Assembly (NCBI RefSeq): GCF_018918185.1
Contig: NZ_JAHLPZ010000001.1
Location: forward strand, 372,001 to 436,000
DNA from: Eubacterium sp. MSJ-21
Lineage (GTDB): Bacteria; Bacillota; Clostridia; Lachnospirales; Lachnospiraceae
Direction: 5' to 3'
DNA length: 64,000 nt
Part shown: positions 52,215 through 60,371 of the stretch, in pieces
Layout of the letters: the number at the start of each line of letters is the position of its first letter
How positions within the stretch are numbered: position 1 is the first letter of the stretch
Notes under the pieces: generated by a model
Database searches by the model: none
What the model saw: only the letters and a program-made list of their open reading frames with translations
What the model was told of the DNA's origin: nothing
Made by a program: the position numbers and the translations under genes

Positions 52215-52383
52215 GTCTGTATGTAGATGAAGCTGGCTGTATATACCGATTTATACGCAGACCATTGGAACACGCCGGCACTTAACGAACTGCATAGCAG
52301 TGAGTTTAGTACCGTTGCGTGTGGAAGTGAGCGGGAGCGCGTCTGCGTAGAATCGCGTATTACAGTCAGCTTCTGTACCAACA
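52215..52383 (+). ncRNA. Hairpin element copy 3: conserved core in private inverted arms
   Basis: Core 52257-52346, with TACGCAGAC (52254-52262) and GTCTGCGTA (52341-52349) as perfect ends. Inner stem: ACACGC-CGG with CCG-TT-GCGTGT; terminal hairpin CTGC-ATA-GCAG; small hairpin with GGGA loop (GC-GGGA-GC). Arms pair over about 40 bp (GAAGCTG-CTGTA on both sides). It lies upstream of a small membrane-protein gene whose ribosome site begins about 18 bases after the right arm, so it could be part of that 5' leader. Confidence 0.6.
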
Positions 52384-52411
52384 TGTAAATTATAAAAATA
52401 AGGAGCAAATT

Positions 52412-52588
52412 ATGAGCGCAATTCTTGCAAATATAATCGCAACCGGTGACAGCGGCAAACCACTTTTGGTAGCCATCTGCCTGATCGTTTCCATCGTATT
52501 GATGGTTGTATTGATCATGATAGGCAAAGGTGGAAATGGAAAAGATGATGAGTCTGACGAGGAAGAAAAAGACAGGAGCAAGCATTAA
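52412..52588 (+). CDS. 58-residue single-pass membrane protein
   Basis: A small protein with a hydrophobic helix (about residues 18-38, LLVAICLIVSIVLMVVLIMI) followed by a Gly linker and a highly charged, acidic then basic cytoplasmic tail. AAGGAG lies 7 bases before the ATG. The gene ends directly at the start codon of the transglutaminase-like protein, with no gap, so the two are translationally coupled. No homologue recognised. Confidence 0.65.
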   Translation: MSAILANIIATGDSGKPLLVAICLIVSIVLMVVLIMIGKGGNGKDDESDEEEKDRSKH

Positions 52589-53668
52589 ATGAAGCAAAAA
52601 AAGGAAAAAATGCACATTATCTTTCCGGTGCTTGTGGTGGCTGTGATCCTTGTGTTTTACTTTTACAATTTCCGCATCGGTTCGTATCTGCATCCGGATG
52701 AAACTGCGTACAGTATGGAAGAACTGACACAGATGGTCACAGAGCAGATCAATGAAGGAAAGACGCATGGTAATTTTTATATATCCGGAATTTCGGAGAG
52801 CGATATTTCCAATATCAATGAGAACCTGTGCAGTATGAACGGCATGGTCGACCAGTATATGGTGACAGAAAAAAGCCGGGACGGCATGCGGATCCGGTTT
52901 CAATATGAAATCTCAGATAACTACTATGTATGGCAGAAATATGTGAATAACGCTGCAATTCCATCCGATCATGCACTTGCCTACAAGCTGTATGATAAAG
53001 TGGAAGCGGTGTTAAAGCAGATTATCAAGCCGGATATGACAGACTATGAAAAAGAGCTTGCAATCCATGATTATATCGTGGTGCATTGTCAGTATGGGTA
53101 TGTGGAATCCTCAAAGGATTATGCATATCGGGCATACGGTGCCCTGGTGCAGAACAAAGCCGTGTGCAATGGATATGCGGAGGCGATGGCACTGCTTATG
53201 ACATGCGTTGGAATCGAGAATCAGATTGTAACCGGAACGGCGGATAATGAGCTCCATGCATGGAATCAGGTGTGTCTGGATGGAAATTGGTATCAGGTGG
53301 ATGCCACATGGGACGATCCACTTCCGGATCGTGGTGTATTTGCCGGGCATGAGTATTTCAATGTCACGGATGCGATCATGGATGACAGACATGACTGGAA
53401 GCAGGAAGCATTTCCGACGTGCGACAGTACGGATTATAATTATTATGAACAAAACAATCTGATCTGTGACAGCGATGCATTCCGCACACTGATCAGAAAT
53501 CAGGCGTTACGAAACAGTACAGGCACAATTGAGGTTGTTGTGACTGATTATACGAAGGACTTTGATTATTCCTTTATGCAGGATGTGGGTGCCGTGCAGT
53601 ATTTTCAGTATACGGAAGAACCTTACGGCGCATATGATCTGGTAACGATTTATTTGAATCAGAGGTAG
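52589..53668 (+). CDS. Membrane-anchored transglutaminase-like protein
   Basis: A 359-residue protein with an N-terminal membrane segment (about residues 8-25) and a transglutaminase-like core near residues 150-250: Cys193 in KAVCNGYAEA, His223 in LHAWNQV and Asp238 or so in QVDATWDDP. The triad is complete, so protease or transamidase activity outside the cell is possible. The C-terminal 100 residues are a separate domain. It is preceded without a gap by the small membrane protein. Confidence 0.85.
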   Translation: MKQKKEKMHIIFPVLVVAVILVFYFYNFRIGSYLHPDETAYSMEELTQMVTEQINEGKTHGNFYISGISESDISNINENLCSMNGMVDQYMVTEKSRDGMRIRFQYEISDNYYVWQKYVNNAAIPSDHALAYKLYDKVEAVLKQIIKPDMTDYEKELAIHDYIVVHCQYGYVESSKDYAYRAYGALVQNKAVCNGYAEAMALLMTCVGIENQIVTGTADNELHAWNQVCLDGNWYQVDATWDDPLPDRGVFAGHEYFNVTDAIMDDRHDWKQEAFPTCDSTDYNYYEQNNLICDSDAFRTLIRNQALRNSTGTIEVVVTDYTKDFDYSFMQDVGAVQYFQYTEEPYGAYDLVTIYLNQR

Positions 53669-53671
53669 AAG

Positions 53672-54136
53672 ATGGAGATAGTCGAGATAGAAGAAAAAGC
53701 AGAATATATAAAAGAGCTGTTTGAAAAGGAAAAATACGACAGCTTTTATCTGTACGAGGCACGGGTAAAAACGAAGCTTGATTATTATGTAAATGGCAGG
53801 CTGAACCGTGACTATTTTGATACGGAGGCACAGGTGGATCTGCCGGAATATATTGAATGGAAGGATATCAAGGCAACCGTGTATTCATTTCTCAAAGGGG
53901 AACGGCTGCCAATCGGTTTCAAGATTATCCTGATGTTCAACCGGGAGAATATCAGTCGTCTGTTGGAAATGAACAATCTGCCGGTCAAAGAGGAGGATGT
54001 GAGCGCGTTGTTTATGAACGTTGTCTATGAACATGAAGCGCTGTCTGTGACAACCGGAACCTCTTTGAAGATATTTACGATGGACAAGACGTTGGAACAT
54101 GTCTGGGATGACACAATCAAGAAATATTATATTTAA
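53672..54136 (+). CDS. Conserved Lachnospiraceae protein, probably DUF5721
   Basis: A 154-residue soluble protein of alpha/beta type: YDSFYLYEARVKTKLDYYVNGRLNRDYFD is not to be confused with an enzyme motif; no catalytic pattern is visible. It resembles the DUF5721 group of this family, but this rests on memory of the family and is unconfirmed. It begins 3 bases after the transglutaminase stop codon, so it is in the same operon. The CIRCE element follows 10 bases after its end. Confidence 0.6.
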   Translation: MEIVEIEEKAEYIKELFEKEKYDSFYLYEARVKTKLDYYVNGRLNRDYFDTEAQVDLPEYIEWKDIKATVYSFLKGERLPIGFKIILMFNRENISRLLEMNNLPVKEEDVSALFMNVVYEHEALSVTTGTSLKIFTMDKTLEHVWDDTIKKYYI

Positions 54137-54146
54137 AGTAGAATTA

Positions 54147-54173
54147 TTAGCACTCAATAAAAATGAGTGCTAA
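54147..54173. promoter_or_regulatory. CIRCE element (HrcA operator)
   Basis: TTAGCACTC-N9-GAGTGCTAA, a perfect match to the CIRCE consensus bound by the heat-shock repressor HrcA. It lies directly upstream of the -35 of htpG rather than at the start site. Confidence 0.96.
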
Positions 54174-54180
54174 TTTTTTC

Positions 54181-54209
54181 TTGACATTCATATTTCCAGG
54201 TATTATTAT
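54181..54209 (+). promoter_or_regulatory. htpG promoter
   Basis: TTGACA (54181-54186), 17 bp, TATTAT (54204-54209). A near-consensus vegetative promoter 7 bp after CIRCE. The leader to htpG is about 80 bases. Confidence 0.85.
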
Positions 54210-54294
54210 CTTATTTATGAAATACACAATCGTAAAAAATAAGTCTGCAGGAAAGGACAGCAGGCTTGTATTGGTTATTAGGAGGTAATAAGAC

Positions 54295-56283
54295 ATGGAA
54301 CGAAAGGGTAATTTATCAATTAACAGTGACAACATTTTTCCGATTATTAAGAAATGGCTTTATTCAGACCAGGATATTTTCATCCGGGAGCTGATTTCCA
54401 ACGGTTGTGATGCAATCACAAAATTGAAGAAGCTTGCGGTGATAGGAGAATATGAGGAAGTTGAAGGCGAGGAATACAAGATTGAGGTGTATGCTTCTGC
54501 CAAGGATAAGACTTTGACATTTGTGGATAATGGTCTTGGTATGACAGAGGAAGAACTTGACAAATATATCAATCAGATTGCATTTTCCGGTGCAACGGAC
54601 TTCATCAATAAATATAAGGATAAGTCTGGCGATGAGCAGATCATCGGACACTTCGGACTTGGTTTTTATTCCGCATTTATGGTTGCGGATAAGGTAACAA
54701 TCGAGACATGCTCCTACAAGGAAGGTGCAAAGCCGGTATATTGGGAGTGCGACGGCGGAACGAATTACACGATGAGTGAGAGCGACGACGATATCCGTGG
54801 TACAGCTATCACATTGTATCTGAATGAGGATTGCTTAGAGTATGCAAATGAGTACCGTGTGAAGGAAGTCATCCAGAAGTACTGTGCATTTATGCCATAC
54901 AACATCTACTTTATCAATGAGGATAAGGAAGAGGAAGAGGCTGCCAAGAAGGAAGCCGAGAAGAAGGAAAAGGACAAGGTGATCGAGGTCGATACGACAC
55001 AGGAGGATGAGCTTGTCGGCGATGCACCGAAGAAGGATGAGGCAGAAGAAAAGAAAGAGGATGCCACAGAAGAAAAGAAAGAAGAGAGAAAACCTTTAAA
55101 TGATACGAATCCTCTCTGGATGCGCAACCCGAAGGATTGTACGGACGAGCAGTACATTGATTTCTATCAGCATGTGTTCTTAGACTTCAAGAAGCCACTC
55201 TTCTGGATTCACCTAAATATGGATTATCCATTTAACTTAAAGGGTATTTTGTACTTCCCGAAGATCAATACACAGTATGACCAGTTAGAGGGTACGATTA
55301 AGTTATATAATAATCAGGTATTCATCGCAGATAATATCAAGGAAGTCATTCCAGAATTCCTGCTTCTGTTGAAGGGCGTCATTGATTGTCCGGATCTGCC
55401 ACTGAATGTATCCCGTTCCGCATTGCAGAATGATGGATTTGTCAAGAAGATCTCTGATTACATTACGAAGAAAGTCGCCGATAAGCTGGCTGGCATGTAC
55501 AAGAATAACAAGGATGATTATGAGAAGTATTGGGATGATTTAAGCCCATTCATCAAGTTTGGCTGCCTGAAGGATGAGAAGTTCTGTGACAAGATGACAG
55601 ATTATATGCTCTTTAAGGACATCAACGGCAAGTACATCACACTTCCGGAATACCTTGAAGAGGGCAAGGAGAAATACGAGAACAAAGTATTTTATATCTC
55701 CGATGAAGTGGCACAGTCCCAGTATATCAACATGTTCAAGGAAGAGGGCATGAATGCGGTTTATCTGACACACAACATTGATAACCCATACATCACACAC
55801 CTCGAAGGTAAAAATGAAAATGTGAAGTTCCTGCGTATTGATGCAGATCTTGCCGATAATTTCGTCGGTGAGAAGCTGACAAAAGAGCAGACGAAGGAAT
55901 ATACAGATAAGCTTTCCGAGGCATTCAAGAAAGCAACCGGAAATGACAAGCTTGTAGTCAAAGTCGAGAGCATGAAGAACGAGAATGTATCTTCTGTCCT
56001 GACTGTATCCGAGGATTCGCGTCGTATGATGGAGATGATGCGTGCGTACAATATGGATGGTATGGATCCGGCTATGTTTGGTGCAGGTGAGGCAGAGACA
56101 CTTGTCTTAAATGCAAACAACAAGCTTGTAAAATACATCCTGGATAACCCGGAGGGAGAGTACAAGGATATGATCTGCAACCAGCTTTATGATCTGGCTG
56201 TCCTTGCCAACAAGCCACTCTCCGCCGAGAAGATGACAGCATTTGTAAAACGAAGCAATGATCTGCTTGGATTGTTGATCTAA
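54295..56283 (+). CDS. htpG: Hsp90 chaperone HtpG
   Basis: A 662-residue Hsp90. The N-terminal ATPase has the LISNGCDAITKLK helix (usually NASDA), DNGLGMT and GHFGLGFYSAFMV. A highly charged Lys/Glu-rich linker of about 55 residues (about 208-265) joins it to the middle domain; bacterial HtpG usually lacks such a long linker, which is a feature of eukaryotic Hsp90. The C-terminal dimerisation domain is complete. AGGAGG precedes the ATG. Regulated by HrcA through CIRCE. Confidence 0.95.
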   Translation: MERKGNLSINSDNIFPIIKKWLYSDQDIFIRELISNGCDAITKLKKLAVIGEYEEVEGEEYKIEVYASAKDKTLTFVDNGLGMTEEELDKYINQIAFSGATDFINKYKDKSGDEQIIGHFGLGFYSAFMVADKVTIETCSYKEGAKPVYWECDGGTNYTMSESDDDIRGTAITLYLNEDCLEYANEYRVKEVIQKYCAFMPYNIYFINEDKEEEEAAKKEAEKKEKDKVIEVDTTQEDELVGDAPKKDEAEEKKEDATEEKKEERKPLNDTNPLWMRNPKDCTDEQYIDFYQHVFLDFKKPLFWIHLNMDYPFNLKGILYFPKINTQYDQLEGTIKLYNNQVFIADNIKEVIPEFLLLLKGVIDCPDLPLNVSRSALQNDGFVKKISDYITKKVADKLAGMYKNNKDDYEKYWDDLSPFIKFGCLKDEKFCDKMTDYMLFKDINGKYITLPEYLEEGKEKYENKVFYISDEVAQSQYINMFKEEGMNAVYLTHNIDNPYITHLEGKNENVKFLRIDADLADNFVGEKLTKEQTKEYTDKLSEAFKKATGNDKLVVKVESMKNENVSSVLTVSEDSRRMMEMMRAYNMDGMDPAMFGAGEAETLVLNANNKLVKYILDNPEGEYKDMICNQLYDLAVLANKPLSAEKMTAFVKRSNDLLGLLI

Positions 56284-56285
56284 TA

Positions 56286-56565
56286 TAATCACATTATGAT
56301 TTGCTTTTATGTGTCTGCATCGTTGTCTGACAATATAAATATGTTTGGAATTTAGAAGTTCTTGATGTTCTGTAAATAAACAGCAATGTTTGAACACGAT
56401 GTTCAAACAAACCGCCACTGAGCCATGGATGGCGAATTGGCGGTGGTTGCGTGCGTTGTTTAGCTTGTGAATCAGAACATCTTAGAACTTCTTGATTTCA
56501 ATACATCTTATATAGTCAGACAACGATGCAGCCATAAAAGCAAATCATAGTGTGTTTCGTGATTA
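56286..56565. repeat. 280-bp giant imperfect palindrome between htpG and rqcH
   Basis: The left arm (56286-56371) and right arm (56473-56565) are inverted copies with roughly 80 percent agreement; ATGATTTGCTTTTATG and TGCATCGTTGTCTGAC are shared exactly. The core between them has two hairpins: GTTTGAACA-CGA-TGTTCAAAC (56388-56408) and ACCGCCA/TGGCGGT (56411-56444) enclosing GCCAT-GG-ATGGC. The core is unrelated in sequence to the three-copy element, but the overall plan is the same. It fills the whole gap between the two genes. Confidence 0.85.
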
Positions 56566-56600
56566 TGATTGTGATTATTGGAATGAAAAGGAGTAAGAAA

Positions 56601-58385
56601 ATGGCATTTGACGGAGTAACCGTATCTGCGATCGTCAGCGAACTAAAGAAGAATCTGACGGGCGGACGTATCTATAAAATATATCAGCCGGAAGTGGACG
56701 AACTGTGTCTGGTCGTGAAAAACCGGACAGAACAGGGCAACACAACCAGTCGTCTGGTAATTTCTGCGGATGCCAGCCTGCCCCTTATTTATCTGACCGG
56801 GCAGACAAAGGAGAATCCGACGACAGCACCGAATTTCTGCATGCTGCTTCGGAAACATATTGGAAATGCACGTATCCTGTCCGTGACACAGCCGAACTTT
56901 GAACGGATTATAGAGATGGAGTTAGAACATCTTGATGAGATGGGAGACCTGTGCCGGAAGAAACTGATCGTTGAGATCATGGGTAAGCACAGCAATATCA
57001 TCTTCACTGATGCGGATGGCACGATCATTGACAGTATTAAACATATATCCCATCAGGTAAGCTCTGTGCGGGAGGTGTTACCGGGAAGAACGTATGTATA
57101 TCCACCGGCACAGGAGAAGGAGAATCCGTTAGACATTGATATCAACTATTTTATGAATCATGTCCTGCGCAAGCCGGTATCGGTGACGAAAGCAATCTAT
57201 ACATCCCTGACAGGGCTGTCACCGGTGATTGCAAATGAAATCTGTTACCGGGCAGGTGTCGATGGTGGAATGAGTACAGCGGGACTTTCGATGCGGGAGC
57301 AGGAATCTTTATATGCTACGTTTGATGCAATGCGCCAGAGCATAAAAGAAGAACAGTTTGCACCGTGTATCGCTTATCAGGGTTATGCACCAAAGGAATT
57401 TGCAGCGTGCACATTGACGATGTACGGAGCACAGGAAGAGAACCTTCCAAACAAAGATACCGATGGATTGAAAGCATTTACGTCGATGTCTCCAGTCATT
57501 GAAGAATATTATCAGGCGAAAAGTGTAGTGACGCGAATCCGGCAACGGTCTACCGATCTTAGAAAGATCGTCAGTAATGCAATTGAGCGGACGGCAAAAA
57601 AATATGATCTGCAGCGGTCACAATTGAAGGATACAGAGAAGCGTGAAAAATACAAAGTGTATGGAGAACTGCTGACCGCATACGGATATTCCTGCAAGCC
57701 GGGGGATAAAGAAATCACCTGTGAGAATTACTATGACGGCGGAATCATAACGATTCCTCTTGATCCGGAACAGTCAGCGATGGAAAATGCAAAGCGGTAT
57801 TTCAACAAATACAACAAGCTGAAGCGTACCTATGAAGCATTGATGGAGCTTACGGTAGAGTCAAAGGAGGAACTTGATTATCTGCTGTCAGTGCAGAATT
57901 CTCTGGAGATTGCCAAGACGGAAAATGATCTGCAGGAAATCAAGCAGGAACTTATCGAAAGTGGTTATGTGCGTGGCAGATTTGAACGGAATAAACAGAA
58001 GAAGCAGGCAAAAGCAAAGCCACTGCATTATATATCCGGTGACGGCTACCATATGTATGTAGGGAAGAATAATTTCCAGAATGAGGAACTTACTTTCAAG
58101 TTCGCAGAGGGAAATGATCTATGGTTTCATGCGAAGCAGATGCCTGGTTCTCATGTGATTGTCAAGACGAATGGTGAGACGGAGATTCCGGACCACACCT
58201 ATGAGGAAGCAGCAAGGCTTGCGGCATATTACTCAACCGGCAAGGAAGCACCAAAGGTGGAGATTGACTATACGACAAAGAAGAACCTTAAGAAACCGCC
58301 GAAAGCAAAACTGGGATTTGTGATTTATCATACAAATTATTCGATGAGTATCGAGCCGGATATTCATGGGATTGCAGAAGCTTAA
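56601..58385 (+). CDS. rqcH: RqcH/NEMF-family ribosome quality-control factor (Fbp-like)
   Basis: A 594-residue NFACT protein: NFACT-N (MAFDGVTVSAIVSEL; FCMLLRKHIGNAR), central helix-hairpin and coiled-coil parts, and NFACT-R near residues 470-590 (LWFHAKQMPGSHVIVK). RqcH binds split 50S subunits with stalled nascent chains and recruits tRNA-Ala for alanine tailing. It was formerly annotated as fibronectin-binding protein. The ATG at 56601 is chosen because AAAAGGAG lies before it; upstream frame belongs to the palindrome. Confidence 0.93.
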   Translation: MAFDGVTVSAIVSELKKNLTGGRIYKIYQPEVDELCLVVKNRTEQGNTTSRLVISADASLPLIYLTGQTKENPTTAPNFCMLLRKHIGNARILSVTQPNFERIIEMELEHLDEMGDLCRKKLIVEIMGKHSNIIFTDADGTIIDSIKHISHQVSSVREVLPGRTYVYPPAQEKENPLDIDINYFMNHVLRKPVSVTKAIYTSLTGLSPVIANEICYRAGVDGGMSTAGLSMREQESLYATFDAMRQSIKEEQFAPCIAYQGYAPKEFAACTLTMYGAQEENLPNKDTDGLKAFTSMSPVIEEYYQAKSVVTRIRQRSTDLRKIVSNAIERTAKKYDLQRSQLKDTEKREKYKVYGELLTAYGYSCKPGDKEITCENYYDGGIITIPLDPEQSAMENAKRYFNKYNKLKRTYEALMELTVESKEELDYLLSVQNSLEIAKTENDLQEIKQELIESGYVRGRFERNKQKKQAKAKPLHYISGDGYHMYVGKNNFQNEELTFKFAEGNDLWFHAKQMPGSHVIVKTNGETEIPDHTYEEAARLAAYYSTGKEAPKVEIDYTTKKNLKKPPKAKLGFVIYHTNYSMSIEPDIHGIAEA

Positions 58386-58411
58386 AACGTGAAATTAAAC
58401 ATCAAAACACC

Positions 58412-58494
58412 TTGATTTTTAAGGGTTCCTATACTATAATAATGTAGATTATCGTTCAGTGATAAAGAGAAACGATAATCTGCATTATTTTTAT
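58412..58494 (+). promoter_or_regulatory. yicC promoter followed at once by a long hairpin
   Basis: TTGATT (58412-58417), 17 bp, TATAAT (58435-58440). AATAATGTAGATTATCGTT (58439-58457) pairs with AACGATAATCTGCATTATT (58471-58489), then a T-rich tail. Transcripts starting near 58447 would still form at least the inner 10 bp (GATTATCGTT). It can act as a terminator for rqcH read-through and as a 5' hairpin or attenuator for yicC. Confidence 0.7.
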
Positions 58495-58523
58495 TTGGAA
58501 ACAGGAATTAACAGGAGACTATC

Positions 58524-59402
58524 GTGATAAAGAGTATGACAGGCTTCGGAAGAGGCGAACAGGTAAACGAGGATCGAAAGATCGTCGTAGAGATCAAGGC
58601 AGTTAATCACAGATTCTGTGATATGAATGTGAAGCTGCCCAAGAAACTGAATTATTTTGAGACAGATATTCGAAACTGCCTGAAAGAATATATTCAGCGT
58701 GGAAAAGTAGATGTATTTATCACATATGAGGATTACACGAAATCCAACGTATGTGTCAAATATAACAAAGACATTGCATCTGAATATATCACATACCTGA
58801 ACAGTATGGTTGATGATTTCGGATTACAGTCGGATGTGAAGCCGGCAGTGATTGGAAGATTCCCTGAGGTATTTACACTTGAGGAACAGTCTGTGGATGA
58901 AAATGAGATCTGGTCGCATTTAGAGGGCGTTGTGCGGGAAGCAGCAGAGAAGTTTGTAGAATCCCGTATTCGTGAGGGTGAGAATCTGAAGAAAGATCTG
59001 CTTGCCAAGCTTTCTGCAATGTCAGAAATCGTAGCATATATCGAGGAAAAATCCCCACAGATTATTGAAGACTATAAGACAAGACTGATCGAGAAGGTGG
59101 ACGAGCTTGCAATCAATACGCAGATTGATGAGCAGCGTATTGCAGCAGAAGTTACAATGTATGCGGACAAGGTTTGCGTGGACGAGGAGGTTGTACGGCT
59201 CAGAAGCCATATTGACAGTACAATCAAAATCCTGACTGAGGGTGGTGCAGTCGGCAGAAAGCTGGACTTCATTGTACAGGAGATGAACCGGGAGGCAAAT
59301 ACGATTTTGTCCAAAGCCAATTCCTTGATTATTGCGGACAGAGGGATTGATCTGAAGACAGAGATTGAAAAGGTTCGTGAACAGATACAGAATATAGAGT
59401 AG
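58524..59402 (+). CDS. yicC: YicC-family endoribonuclease
   Basis: A 292-residue protein with the YicC N-terminal domain (MIKSMTGFGRG, VEIKAVNHRFCDMNVKLP) and the DUF1732 C-terminal domain (GRKLDFIVQEMNREANTILSKA is the family's best-known stretch). YicC proteins degrade certain small RNAs. The start is GTG at 58524 with CAGGAG upstream. The remA (DUF370) gene that often separates it from gmk is absent. Confidence 0.95.
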   Translation: MIKSMTGFGRGEQVNEDRKIVVEIKAVNHRFCDMNVKLPKKLNYFETDIRNCLKEYIQRGKVDVFITYEDYTKSNVCVKYNKDIASEYITYLNSMVDDFGLQSDVKPAVIGRFPEVFTLEEQSVDENEIWSHLEGVVREAAEKFVESRIREGENLKKDLLAKLSAMSEIVAYIEEKSPQIIEDYKTRLIEKVDELAINTQIDEQRIAAEVTMYADKVCVDEEVVRLRSHIDSTIKILTEGGAVGRKLDFIVQEMNREANTILSKANSLIIADRGIDLKTEIEKVREQIQNIE

Positions 59403-59419
59403 GAGGAACCAGATATATT

Positions 59420-60037
59420 ATGGCAAAGAAAGGTTCTTTGATCGTTATTTCCGGATTCTCCGGCGTTGGAAAAGGTACTGTTGTCAAGAAGATGGTTGCT
59501 GAGTATGGTTACAGCCTGTCGGTGTCGGCGACAACACGTGCTCCGCGTGAGGGAGAAGTAGATGGAAGAGAATACTATTTCAAATCCGTAGATGAATTCC
59601 GGAATCTGATTGATTATAATGGATTTATCGAGTGGGCACAGTATGTGGAAAATTATTATGGTACCCCAAGAAAATTTGTAGAGGATGAGATGGCGAAAGG
59701 TCACGATGTGATTCTGGAAATCGAAGTGCAGGGCGCCATGAATGTCCGGGAACAATATCCGGATGCGATTCTTATATTTATTACAGCACCGAGTGCGAAG
59801 GGACTTCGTGAACGTCTGGCAGGACGTGGCACTGAGAGTGAGGAAGTCATCAACAAACGTATGCAGCGGGCGGTAGAGGAATCCGAGGATATGCAGCAAT
59901 ATGACTATATCGTTGTAAACGACGATTTAGATACATGTGTACACAGCGTACACTCGATTATTGTAGGCAGAAAATGTCTGCGTGAAAATAATCTGGAATT
60001 TATGGAAGAAATTAAAAATGAGCTGAAAGCTTTATAG
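59420..60037 (+). CDS. gmk: Guanylate kinase
   Basis: A 205-residue kinase that converts GMP to GDP. P-loop FSGVGKGTVVKK, SATTRAPREGEVDGREYYF (GMP-binding) and the lid region RLAGRGTESEE are all present. It is 18 bases after yicC with AGGAGG. Confidence 0.96.
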   Translation: MAKKGSLIVISGFSGVGKGTVVKKMVAEYGYSLSVSATTRAPREGEVDGREYYFKSVDEFRNLIDYNGFIEWAQYVENYYGTPRKFVEDEMAKGHDVILEIEVQGAMNVREQYPDAILIFITAPSAKGLRERLAGRGTESEEVINKRMQRAVEESEDMQQYDYIVVNDDLDTCVHSVHSIIVGRKCLRENNLEFMEEIKNELKAL

Positions 60038-60054
60038 GAAGGGAGATATAGACA

Positions 60055-60288
60055 ATGATACATCCATCTTACACAGAGTTAATGGAAGTAATTAACAGCG
60101 ACGTAGAACCAGGAGAACAGCCGGTTGTTCAGAGCCGTTATTCCGTAGTTATGGCAACTGCAAAGCGAGCAAGACAGATTATTGATGGTGCAGAACCACT
60201 GGTAAAGTCTGCAAGTGGAAAACCGCTTTCAACGGCAGTTGAGGAATTGTATAGCGGAAAAGTAAAAATTGTCGGTGATGACGAGTAA
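60055..60288 (+). CDS. rpoZ: RNA polymerase omega subunit
   Basis: A 77-residue omega subunit: SRYSVVMATAKRARQI is the conserved core that latches onto the beta' C-terminus. It is 17 bases after gmk and ends in an acidic tail. Terminator follows. Confidence 0.93.
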   Translation: MIHPSYTELMEVINSDVEPGEQPVVQSRYSVVMATAKRARQIIDGAEPLVKSASGKPLSTAVEELYSGKVKIVGDDE

Positions 60289-60307
60289 AACCCATAAGGG
60301 CTTCAAA

Positions 60308-60343
60308 GGCTGCAGAACAAATGCTGTAGCCTTATTTACTTTT
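60308..60343 (+). terminator. Terminator after rpoZ
   Basis: AAGGCTGCAG pairs with CTGTAGCCTT (one G-U pair) around an AACAAATG loop, followed by ATTTACTTTT. Confidence 0.7.
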
Positions 60344-60371
60344 CATGTATATTCTTATATGGAGGTAAGAT

